From assembly GCF_030463565.1 (NCBI RefSeq), contig NC_134646.1, forward strand, positions 14,536,001 through 14,600,000: DNA of 64,000 nucleotides, written 5' to 3'. Position numbers and translations under genes: made by a program. Of the stretch, positions 1-11,500 are shown one piece after another. The stretch comes from Pelecanus crispus. Lineage: Eukaryota > Chordata > Aves > Pelecaniformes > Pelecanidae. The notes beneath the pieces were generated by a model that was not told the origin of the DNA, ran no database searches, and saw only the letters and a program-made list of their open reading frames with translations. Position 1 is the stretch's first letter, and each line of letters starts with the position of its first letter.

Positions 1-719
1 CTTGCCATGTTCGTAAACTGTTTGTAGCTCAGGGACTCCCTTGAGCCAAAGTTAGAGGCTTAATAGTTCTCAGTCTTTTGTGCTTTGAAAATGCATCCAG
101 TTACTTTTAGGTGAACACTAACCTTCCTGTCATACTTTCTGAAGAATACAGCATGATAATGCGAAATAAATTGTGCATAGTTTCATGCCAAGTTTCAAGA
201 TTAGCTGTGATGCGGAACAGATGAACTTTCAAAGCAGGATTAGGTACGATGCTTAATTAAGTGAGTTCAGATTCCTTAGGAAAGCTACTGGGGTTGTTTA
301 AAACAGAGTAAAGAATTCTGCAGTAGTAGAAGTAGACATGCACAGTGTCAAGTTAATGCTAGAATTAGAAGGAAAGTAGAAGGAAAGGTGAAAAAGAATC
401 TCTCTCACGATAACAGAAAAATCCATCCAGAATTAGTAAGTTATGATTAATTTCAGCAAATGACAGAAAGGTCAATAACTTTGGATAGAAAGCAGATTAA
501 AAAAAAAAATTGCAAAATCAGTGCTCTCACTTCTGAGAAAGCTAAAGGCATCCAACGTAAATACAACTGCTGTGATGCCTGCTGAGCAACCCCGAGACAA
601 ATTACTGGTTTTAGACGAGACAAAAAAGTTTTTAGGATGCACGATTCTATAATGTCTGTCCAAAACCAGAAATGAGAACTATAGTTCCTTTTTAATATAT
701 CAAGGCTGTTGCCTACATT
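1..719. other. Intergenic, nothing recognised
   Basis: AT-rich sequence. I see no exon with splice sites, no RNA gene and no repeat family that I can name. The open frames here are short and low in information. In other amniotes the region upstream of SCOC separates it from MAML3, so intergenic DNA is expected. Confidence 0.5.
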
Positions 720-1345
720 ATGTAGTAGCATGGACTGATAGGAACATACTTGTAAAATGAAAGATTTGGCACTAAGAATCTGGCAGCTACCTTATATGCA
801 TCTCAAAGCATTTTTACTTTGGAGTAGTTGTCTTGGGAGCCTTGCAGAAGGCATTATATTCAAGGAGTCAGTGATCTTGAGCAAACCACCTCTGCTCTTT
901 GGGGCCCTGTACTTCAGGCTTGAGAAGCCTGTACATTAGCATAAGTAGCCTCAGTAATGGAGTGCCCCATGCCAGGTTGCGCTGTGCACTGGTGGATGTT
1001 ATAACAGAGATAACATTCCAGCCTGTCAGGAGACGATATGTGATTCTGCTTGGTCCACAATATAAAAGGCACCGTGGCATGGGTGGGAAGAGGAACCTCT
1101 CCAGACAGAATCTGTGCAGCGTGCCGTGGGAAAAAATCCATCCAGGGTCCCTCCAGATGCACAAATTTGGGGTTTCCAGCATCTGAAGGGCATAAGATTT
1201 ACTCACTCTCTGTAGTCTTCTTTTTATTCTACCTTATTAAAACAGCTATTTTATTAAGCCCTTTGTTGTCAGGCCTTTCTTATTGAGATCCGGAAAGAAT
1301 CCTGCACCGTCTCTGTCTCTCCCTGGCCTGTGCAGAACACTAGCT
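720..1345 (+). mobile_element. Probable retroviral LTR-like segment (solo or truncated)
   Basis: The order of signals on the plus strand resembles an LTR. There is a promoter-like part with a TATA box (TATAAAAG at about 1061-1068). About 170 bases later comes a T-rich stretch with an ATTAAA-type poly(A) signal near 1233 and a second ATTAAG near 1254. A U5-like tail follows, ending near GTGCAGAACA (about 1345). I could not find matching target-site duplications, so both ends are approximate. No gag, pol or env reading frame follows it. This is an inference from signal spacing, not from a recognised family; a chance arrangement in unique DNA is the alternative. Confidence 0.4.
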
Positions 1346-3461
1346 CTGGTAGATTTTATAGACTGAATGCCCATTTGGAGTATATTGAAGTGTGGTCCCA
1401 GGGCCCAACTGATTTAATTTCATCCAAGAGGAAGTCAGTTTGTACCCTCAGAGTAATCCATGATTTGAACAAAAATCCCAGCAAGGGCAGGTGATCATTG
1501 CATTCATAATCTGACCAACACAAATGTAAATGCACTCCTAATTTCACATTATCATGGAAGTAGACTATGTTTTATGCACAAGTACCGTGGACTAAGTTCT
1601 GAGGAAGACATGGAAAACAGGATAGAGAATAGAAGAATGAAAGGGAAAAGGGGCTTAATTTTTTGAAGGACATGTTTCAAGATTAGGTTAGGTAGTTCAT
1701 AAGAAAACCCTGAAAGGAAGTAAAGGTATGATAAATAAGAACTAGAAAGTAACTTGCTCAGAGAACACCAGTTGTTTTGTATAAGAGTTATATTAAAAAA
1801 AACCTGTAGGACAAATTCTGTTTTAACTTACACAAACAAATACTCATATATATGTGCAACTTCCCTGGAAACCCAATGTTCTCCAAGTAATTTTCTCCAC
1901 AGAAGTTAGCTCACAAAATTTGTGCTGCTTCTAGCTGCTGAAAAGTTTGAGCATGGAATACTGTTCTCTTGGTGATCAAATAATTCTGTAGGAATCTCGT
2001 TGCTGTTGAATCTAAATTTCAGTTTGAATTTTAGATTATTTTAAAGTTAAAGACATGACATTATTCTAAATTAACGGACAACATGTGCACTATCCAGCCA
2101 TTTCAAGCCCTACTACTGCATGTAAGGTTTGGCTCTCAGAAGCAGGTGCCACTGGCTCCAAAGAATGAATGCTTTTGAATGGGGAGACACATACTAGTTT
2201 TGTTATTCAATTAACTGAGCTCCATGAATACACTTGGCTGTTCACAAACAGCAGTGCAGTGTCACAGCTCAGGACTCCAAACTGTTAACATAAAAAAAAA
2301 AAAAAAAAAGAGGGGATACCAGTTGCATAACCTGTAATGTAAGTAGTTTAGAGAATGGACCACATAGAGAAGTTCAACAGCTGCCTGTAGTATAATATAT
2401 TCAAAACAGGAGTCACTTCTAATTATAGTACTGTTTCTAGTAAATCTCTGAAGTTACTTTCCTTATATGCCCAGAAGGACTCCCTCTTCAGAAAGGAAGC
2501 GTATGGCCACAGGTAGCTCTGGGGACAAGAAGGAGCAGGGAAGACAATAAAAACAGCAGAATCTTTCAGACCAAATTAAAGTATCTTTTTGTGGAAAAAT
2601 CCTTGGTAAGCAGCTGTAACCCATCATGTAAGACAATGAAATCGAAGGAAAGGAAAGAAAAGACTGATTCCTCCAACAAGATGAAGCTCAGTTCAGGTAA
2701 ATTAATTTGTGGGCACGTAGTGAGACAGAGCAGTAACAAAGGCCACAGGCTGCAGTGAGTTGTCAAAGTGAGTCTTTGCAAAAAGACTTCTGTCATTTAA
2801 TTCAATAAATAAAAAACAAGAGGGAAGGGAAGAAATTGCACATGGAGGAAATGTAAAATGCCTGAAAGGTAGGAACAGGTATTAAGCTTGTTAATAAAAA
2901 AGAAAAAAAGATTTAAAGAACTGTCAGTAAAATTATTTCCACCTGCTCAATCATAACCCAAATGTTTTCTTCCTTAATCTAAATACTCATGGTCTTGAAA
3001 GAAATATGAAAAGGTCTTGAAAGAAATATGAAAAAGCTCTGAATAAGACAAAGGTGAAATAATCAACAACTAGAAAGTTGTCTTCATATACACAGCATTG
3101 CTTTAATTGTTGAAGGGAAATAAAACTAAAATAGTTTGTTTTTTTTTTTTTAGCTCAAGAAACACCATAAAGATGATGTGAGAAGAATTTATGAATATGT
3201 TTCTGAAGGGAGATGTCCCATCTGGTTTTGACTTTCTATCTTGATCAAGGAGTTAAGTGGCTGGAAAATGGACAGTGCAGAAGAAGGGAATTCTTCATTA
3301 TACAATAAATTGTTAACATGGGTTTCAGTTATTTGTGAAGAGTGAAATATCTGGGGAGACCCTCCTTTTCACCCAGGGATTTTACAGACTGTCTTTAAAG
3401 TAAACTGATGTATAGACAGGAAAGAAGTTAGAAGGAACAGCCAAACTTTATTAACTGAGTC
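1346..3461. other. Intergenic with a small tandem duplication and a poly(A) run
   Basis: No gene recognised. It holds an A-run at about 2291-2309 and a perfect 22-base tandem duplication at 2991-3034 (listed separately). Otherwise it is unremarkable AT-rich DNA. Confidence 0.5.
2991..3034. repeat. Perfect 22-bp tandem duplication
   Basis: The unit beginning GGTCTTGAAAGAAATATG occurs twice head to tail (2991-3012 and 3013-3034) without a mismatch. The identity of the copies suggests a recent slippage or duplication event. Confidence 0.9.
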
Positions 3462-4590
3462 TTAGAATCATAGAATCGTTTAGGTTGGAAAAGACCTTTA
3501 AGATCATCCAGTCCAACCATTAACCTAACATTACCAAGTCCACACTAAACCATTAAGGGTAGACTAGACTAAACCAAACCATGTCCCAGAGTGCCACGTG
3601 TACCCGTTTTTTGAACACTTCCAGGGATGGTGACTCCACCACCTCTCTGGGCAGCCTCTTCCAATGCTTGACTACCCTTTCCGTGAAGAAATTTTTCCTA
3701 ATATCCAATCTAAACTTCCCCTGGCACAGCTTGAGCCCATTTCCTCTCGTCCTATCACTAACTACTTGGGAGAAGAGACCAACACCCACCTCACTACAAC
3801 CTCCTTTCAGGTAGCTGTAGAGAGCTATAAGGTCTCCCCTCAGCCTCCTCTTCTCTAAGCTAAACAATCCCAGTTCCCTCAGCCGCTCCTCATAAGGCCT
3901 GTGCTCCAGACCCTTCACCAGCTTCGTTACCCTTCTCTGGACACGCTCCAGCACCTCAATGTCTTTCTTGTACTGAGGGGCCCGAAACTGGACACAGTAT
4001 TCCAGGTGCGGCCTCACCAGCGCCAAGTACAGGGGGACAATCACCTCCCTGCTCCTGCTGGCCACACTATTCCTGATACAAGCCAGGATGCTGTTGGCCT
4101 TCTTGGCCACCTGGGCACACTGCTGGCTCATGTTCAGCCGGCTGTCAACCAGCACCCCCAGGTCGTTTTCCTCCAGGCAGCTTTCCAGCCACTCCTCCCC
4201 AAGCCTGTAGCGTTGCATGGGGTTGTTGTGACCCAAGTGCAGGACCCGGCACTTGGCCTTGTTGAACCTCATCCAGTTGGCCTCAGCCCATCGGTCCAGC
4301 CTGCCCAGGTCCCTCTGCAGGGCCATCCGACCCTCGAGCAGATCAACACTCCCACCCAGTCTGGTGTCATCTGCAAACTTACTGAGGGTGCACTCAATCC
4401 CCTCATCCAGATCATCGATAAAGATATTAAACAAGGCTGGCCCCAAAACGGAGCCCTGGGGAACACTGCTCGTGACCGGCCACCAACTGGACTTAACTCC
4501 ATTCACCACAACTCTCTGGGCTTGGCCACCCAAACAGTTTTTTACCCAGCGAAGAGTACGCCTGTCGAAGCCATAAGCTGCCATCTTTTA
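3462..4590 (-). mobile_element. CR1 non-LTR retrotransposon, 5'-truncated
   Basis: The 3' end of a CR1 LINE is read on the minus strand. On the plus strand it starts with TTAGAATCATAGAATCG, which is the reverse complement of the 8-base repeats (ATTCTATG-like) that end CR1 elements. The conserved CR1 3' UTR follows (GTTGGAAAAGACCTTTAAG), and then the reverse-transcriptase coding part. The copy is cut off at its 5' side near 4590, within the reverse transcriptase domain, as is typical of incomplete target-primed reverse transcription. No poly(A) tail or target duplication is expected for CR1. The element sits in intergenic DNA upstream of SCOC, so no host gene is interrupted. Confidence 0.95.
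3553..4584 (-). pseudogene. CR1 ORF2 fragment: C-terminal reverse transcriptase, 343 codons open
   Basis: The open frame encodes the C-terminal half of the CR1 ORF2 polyprotein. It contains the [18 protein letters not shown] block of reverse transcriptase and the catalytic FADD motif (a LINE version of YADD) at about residues 69-72. The thumb and C-terminal region follows, including HLEYCVQF and [18 protein letters not shown]. The endonuclease and the N-terminal reverse-transcriptase blocks are missing because of the 5' truncation. The ATG at 4584 is only the first methionine in the frame and not a natural start. There is no stop or frameshift over 343 codons, which points to a fairly young insertion. 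It cannot be an autonomous element. Confidence 0.93.
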
Positions 4591-5563
4591 GCAATCCTGG
4601 GATAAATTCTGAAAATATCTCACTCTCCAAGCTTATACCAGGTTGCACTTGTTAAGGGATGGCATTAGTGAGACAAATTCAAGATTACTGCAAATTCAGA
4701 AAAATAAACCGGAGGAAGCTGGTTGATTAAACACGTTGCCCCTTTACCCTGGGCCAAACCACAATATATTGCTTCATAAGGCCACTGCAAGAGCAACGTG
4801 ATGGTACAAGTTGAATATTTCTTAGGCAAGACAGATTCCTCTGCTACAAATACATATATAAAATTGTGATTCTCTGAACATACTAGAAACAAAAAGCAGT
4901 CATTCAGAAATCCTAGCCTGCCTATTAATCAATCCTGTGCTCTAATGAGCTGTCTCTCTTGCCTCTCAAATAACCTACACTTCATTGGTTTTCTCACTTT
5001 CTGCTTCTGAAATAGAGTCACTCACATCTCTAGTTCAATGCCTCAGACTCTACATTAGCAATCAGCAACAGGGAAATCACTCGTCTCCTCTGTTGGCTTT
5101 TCCACAGTTCTTTGCCATGAAGACCATGCTACCACAGGTAACAGCTTCTAGTATTTCACTTCTCTTACTGCTAAAATGAACTAATTCCAAAAGGCCCAAG
5201 CAAAACATGGTTTTGCATGCCCAGTAATTTCATGTGTGACTGGCTGGGATATCAGACACACTTCCTGGCTGGGTCCCAAATGTCAGTTCTGAGAGTGATT
5301 TAGCCCAGCCAGAAAAAAAATTAAAGAACTGACTTAAGGAATGATTTACCTAATTTTTATCACAACATTTTCATGACAAAAACTCAAATTGATTTTCATC
5401 TTGTCCAAGTCACTCTAGAGCTTTTTTTTCCTTCTCTCCCAATTTTCTTTTAGCAAACTGGGAGATGGTGTTTTTAGTTCATCCCTGATGTGGAATGGCC
5501 GGACTAGAATATGAACATTTTGTTCTAATTCACTACTAGAAACTAAAATTGCAAATCATACAT

Positions 5564-5590
5564 ATCCAACCTAAACGATTCTATGATTAT
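5564..5590 (+). mobile_element. Very short CR1 3'-end remnant
   Basis: The sequence TCCAACCTAAACGATTCTAT followed by GATT matches the last roughly 25 bases of the CR1 3' UTR in sense orientation, including the start of its terminal 8-base repeat. It is probably an extremely 5'-truncated insertion. Because it is so short, a chance match cannot be fully excluded. Confidence 0.55.
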
Positions 5591-8500
5591 TTTACTATCA
5601 TGGAAGCTTTTCACTGCACTAGAAACTAACTCTGTTCTCCGTGTTCCTCCTTCCAGGGGACTAGGATATTTCCACTCCTGACAAACAAAGAGGAAAAAAT
5701 GACAACCATGCTTTTATCAGCAGCCACATTTTTCACTGAACAGCCAGTTCCCTGCTCTCCTGCATGGAAAGATAACAAACCACTCGCAACACTGCCTACA
5801 GACACCAGCAGCATTATTTTGCTTATGCCTAGACTTAAGCACAGCAGCAATGCCACAATACTAATTTTCCAGGCACGTGACAGCATGTCCTGAGAACTCC
5901 TGAATCCAAAGTCCCAATCACAGTGATTCATTTCATCTCCTGCCTACAAACTTTCTTTCTTACAGCTACCAGTGGACAAGTTCTGTTCACTGCTGTAAAT
6001 TTCAGCTAGTGGAAGTAATTTCTCCATGGAGAGTTTAGATCTCTCCTGTAGCAAGCTAGCAATATCATTTGTGTCCCATGTCAGCTGGTAAGGTCTACAA
6101 GTGGAGTCCAACATCAAAAGGACTCTGAAACATGGGTGAGCTGAAAGAGCCACAAACTCCCTTTTCAGTTCTGAAAAATGCTAAATCATGCTGTTGACTC
6201 CTGGAACGGTTTCCCTTTTTCATCCAGCCAATGCAGTGGTTTTGAAATATGGGTAAGCTTACAGATAAACCTTCTGTAACGGGAATGGAGCCCTTTAAAA
6301 ATCTGCAGACCCGTGAGTTTTGGGGGAGTTAGACAGTTCTGCAGAATTTCCACCCTCCTGACCCGCCTTTCCTCCAAGCAAATTCTTGTGTCGCTGGTTA
6401 TGCCTAAGGTAATTTCTCTCTTTACAGAATAACGGCCATTTTTTTTTTTTTCTTTAATTACAGATTGGTAGCTTTTGGGTTATTCTAAATCATCTGTGAG
6501 AGTATCGATTCCTCTTCAGAGGTGTGATAAGCACCAGGACATCTTCTAGGTATAAAAAGACTCCTTCCAGAGTCTCTATAAAGCCATGAAGCATGTCCCA
6601 AGCGAAAAACCAAAACCCATTCATGCTGCCACAGGCCATATCCTGCTGTGAAAGAATCTATTTCCTCACGTAAAATTATTTTATTTTCAAATGGTCCACA
6701 GAGAATCTAATGCTGATAATTTTTCCCAAGTATGTGCGAGACCCAAGAAATGGCCAACAGTGCAGTTAGATTATTCTGACAGATTTCCCCAGTGATCTGA
6801 AAAGCTTCTGCCCTCTTTGAAACTGCTTAGTTAGCCAGCCCCTACTCCACACACCCATTTTGTGCAGGACCAGTATAACAGAACTTGTGTCTTGGTTATG
6901 TTGGGGAAAAACATTTCAATTTCTAAGCAGAAGATCTCAGACCTTTCTGTGCCACCTCATTTGACCATACAGCATCATGCTGAAATACACTAAACAGAAC
7001 CTTGACTACCCCCTGATGAGCATTTTTCTATCAGCTGGTACTAGCTCTGCTAGCTCACACTTTGCGAAGTCAACCATCGCAGTTACTTCTTGCAGGGCAG
7101 GAATATTCAGCAATTGAACAAGGTCTTTCTCTTACTATGAAGTTAGTGTAACTTCTGAGCTTTGAGCTTTTACGTGTCAGATCAGGTAAAAGCATCCCAC
7201 TTTAGCAATTGAAACATCTACCATGGGCAACCCTGTATATTTAAGAATTCTCCTTCTCCCCTTCTTTCCTCCATCCTCCAGTTGTCAACATTTTTTTCCG
7301 CTTCACCGCATTTTTTCGCATTACCGCAGTTTCCCAGTTTAAAGAACAGATTTCCCTATCTGCCTGATTTTCAAAACTGCCATGAATGACATTAAAACCT
7401 GCTTCCATCTTTCCCTGCAACCATACTTGCAGGGGTCACAGCAGTGTAATTCCATCTCCCACGGCAGCAGCTCCCGCCTCAGTTGGTTCCAGCCCATGGT
7501 GAACTTGCCAGCCCCTCTGGAGTGGCGTGGCCGTCCCGTCACTGACCTCGGCCAAGGACAGCTCAAGTACTACGCCTTCCAGGCTGGGCTCAGCAAAGGA
7601 TACTCCAACTCCCACTCCGCTAAGTGTGAGAAGATGTGCCCTGAAGGAGATATACGAGCTTTGGGCCTGATCCCAGGAGACACAGAGCTGATCATATAAA
7701 TGCTTAGAGCCAAGGATACTCTCGGTGCTTTCTTAAATTGGATCCAGAGTAGCAAAACATTTTCATTCCAAGTGCATTTTCATACACAAATACATGCTGT
7801 ACTCCTTAGCCCTTTAGAGATTTCTCTAATACTGTGTTTTAGTTCTCATGTTCTTAAATACAGTTTTCCTTAATTTCAGTATAAAGATTTTGAGAATCCT
7901 TCTTTTGGCTTTAGAGAGGGTATTACATATTCTTTTTCAAGTTTAAAGAACTACACTGTTCAGTAAATTTAGCTCTTCATATTCCAAAATTACAAGGATA
8001 AGTGAAGTTACATCATGTGAATTAAGAAGTGATAATGTCTTTAGTTCTGCCCCAATCAGAAGTGTAACTGTTTAAGGCTTGTAATAATCATGTTCAAACA
8101 TATTCAGATTATAATTACTTTTCTTCTGATAATGATAGCCCATCTGATTGGATGATTACCTATTTGACTTTGATAAGTCTCGAAGGTCAAAGAAGATAAT
8201 TACAGACATCTGTTTTCTAAGAAAAATAAACTCTTGGAAAATAATATTTAAAGTGACATCTGCAAATAAGCATTTTAGAAGCATGCTGCTCATGTGAAAG
8301 TCACAGGCAGGCAAATAAAATAACAAAAGCAAATTGTAAAGTTACCAAGTTACCACACTTCATTTGTAAATGTGCAAGTTTTCTTTTGTTACTTACAAAA
8401 GCATAAATAACTTCAGTCTGATCAGAATATATTTGAGTAGATATTAAGAATGAAAATAAATGAAATAAAAGTAATGCATGTTCCGTATGTGTTTAAACCA

Positions 8501-11500
8501 TTCTCACAGGCATAATTTGTTTGAGAAAGAAAATTGTTTGTGTAATCAAAGAGGGTAGCAGATTATGTACCCCACGTGTTGCTATTTCCAAAGAAAGAAG
8601 AGGCATATTATTCAGAGAAAATAAGCCAAAGTATTTCCGTGTCCTAGCATACAGTAATCATAAGGAACTCACTCCTTTGATTTGAGCTGTCATGCTCTCC
8701 AGTGGCCAAAGGTGCACTGATCAACAGTACTAAGGCTAATAGACTACTGAAGCATTAATAATTGGTAAACAAACAAATCAGAGCAAAAGTTATACGCATT
8801 TGTCTCCAGAAGAAGAGGAGGCAGGAAAAGAGCCATAAGACCTAAGACAAAATTTCTATAAAGCACATGTTCTTCACTCAGATGCTTTTCCTTTGCCTTG
8901 TACCCTCCACAGCAGGTTTCTCTTCAGGCAAGTGAGCACAAAAATGTTGTCAACCCAAAATTCTCTGCTCAAACTTACGATAACTTCTTAATTCCCAGTC
9001 TTCACCCATTTCTTCTGCATCAACAAAATCCTGTAGCTTAGATAGCTTTTGTCCTCAGCAGGCACTCAAATAGGCACTTTGACACTTGCAAAGTGCACCG
9101 CTCTTCTTGCTTCCCTGACTCTACAGAATGTAGATTTTTGATTTTTTTTTTTTAAAGGTAAACAATTATACTTAAGAACTTTCTGAATGCTCCCCAGTGA
9201 TGAAGACCTAACTTATGTAGTTCAACGAAAAACAGAAGTCACCATAACCGACTAAAGCCAACAGCTGACAAGAGACACATTCTCCTCCTGTTCTTTGTAA
9301 TATACCAAGCCATAAGAAGATCACCTTCAATATAACTACTTTAAATATTCTGTTAGATTGGTACACACAATCACCCACTTATATTAATCTGTAATCTTTG
9401 CAGTTTTGTGAAACTTCACCTTGAGGGAAAATTCCTAAAGTCTTCTGCTTAGAATAGGAACAGTGAAAAGAAATCAAGATACCATTACTTATCTTCCAAA
9501 CTAGTCTCCAGAGGTAGGTTGAAATCAAGTTAGAATCACCATATCTTGATCAATGCAGACAGCTGGGTTGCATGATTGCAAGGAAATTAGGATCTTGTAA
9601 AACACAGAAACATCCATTCTAAAAGCGATCATTCTGAGAAAGAAAAAAAGACTATGCAACTGAATGAGGAAGAACACAAATTCTTGGATGGTGAAAACAC
9701 GCTGATTGTGTCTCACTCAGGAGGGAACAGGGAAGATAATTAGGAAAGTCACTAGCAACATTAGATTCGGGACGCAGGCAGCTGGCCCACATATTTGGAA
9801 AAGCAGCTAGATAGGCTTATATTTTGTACTTTGAAATACTAAATCAAAAGATCAGGGCCCTGAAAATTTACAGGCTATTCCCAAAAAGAATAACCACACA
9901 GTCCAATTTAATTTTAAAGCACCCAAAAATGTCATAATCTAAACATAAGCAAATGGAAAACATGGGCAAGTAGGTGGCTTTTTCTACATTTCTTGAAAAT
10001 TTGAAGATCTGAAAACCTGACAGTCACACAATAATGGATAGATCCTTTTCAGGTAAAGTCTGATTTACAGTATTGTGCTATAGCCCTCAAAATTAATAGA
10101 CACCTGTCTTTTAAAACAAAGTCTGTTATCTGTTGTCAAGGAGATGAGATGCTGAAGAAAAGCGTACTCACACTTTATTAATATATGATAATCAAAACTT
10201 AAGATATTATCTTGAAAATGTAAAGATTTTTTTTTTTAAACACATGCAAGTGAGTATTTGTTAAGTACTGAAACAAGCAACTGAACATTAAATGAGAACA
10301 GAGATGAATAACAGGATAGATCAACCCCAGCTAAAATTGGTATTGTACAAATATGCAATGACAAACAGGTCTTCAGAGAAGGACTAGCAGTCTAAACAGA
10401 TGAGCCAGATAGATGATAGGAGAAAAGATAGTCTCAAATTAGAGAAAGGGAAAGAGCACAAGACCCGTTAATGACCTCACCCAAACTTACACTAGACATT
10501 TTTATCAGTGATACAGTTTGAATTTGTGTCCTGATTTCCTAATCTCTCGATCTCTAGGAAGCGTTCCTCTTTTCCTGCTTCCACAGTAGCACAGATTAAA
10601 ATAAAAGAAACAAAAATGTTTGCTACCACGATGCCAGTATAGCAAGACAACAAAGAACTGGAACACAGTCAGCAGTAGGCTAACACTGCAGTTTACACCA
10701 GCAGAGGTACTGCTGCTAAAATAAGTACCAAACATCTTTGGACGGAGTAGAACTTCTAGCTCTACCTGCCCATTTTCTGATCTCACCAGCTTTGATCTAA
10801 CTAGAACATGACTTTGGTGTGGGTTTAAAGGAGCACCCAAAGGGCTGGCAGACCACAGACTGAGGGGAAAAAATATCTTGGGCTATTCCTTATCTGCCAG
10901 CATGGAGGTGGGAAGAGAGAAGCAGAAACTACTTTTCTCATTTGATGCTGAATCCCAATCAGACCGAAGAACAACGGCTCTTGCTTTGAACAGCTTGACA
11001 GCAAAGGAAATAGTGCTGAAGCTTCAGGGTGTACTCTGTATTTTATGGTACAAGGACTGCCCCTAAGTCAAGTGGGATACAATTGGAAAGAAAGTGGAGA
11101 AGAACTGAACCCTCGGGAATTTTGCTACTTGCCCAGGATCCAGATCTTCCTTCTCTGTTTATTCATCTCCACTCAAGAGCATGGTCTTCAAGCTCCTTTT
11201 ATTCTGTTGCCTACATAAATTAAAGCATGAAAACTGAAGAGGAAGAAATAACTCCACATATTGCTATGTGAACCAGAACTATTGTTGACAAGTCAACATT
11301 CAGCACCTGAGAGGAGAAGGGGTGCTGCTCCCCTCCCAGAACTTCTTTGCCACAGAAGATGGGAGAGACTGGGTCCTTCCTTCACCAGGTCCTTCTGAAA
11401 TTAACAGAACAAATTGGAACTAACCGACTTAAAGGCAGGCTTAAATGCACAGCCTTTGAAGGGAAGCGTAGGATGTCCTAAGTGTTCCCCCCTGCCCAAA

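Noticed and set aside
3581-4605. Plus-strand open frames up to 234 codons opposite the CR1
   Set aside because: They are antisense shadows of the CR1 reverse transcriptase on the minus strand.
7382-7699. 105-codon plus-strand frame in a GC-richer patch
   Set aside because: No recognisable domain and no convincing splice sites; the length is within chance.
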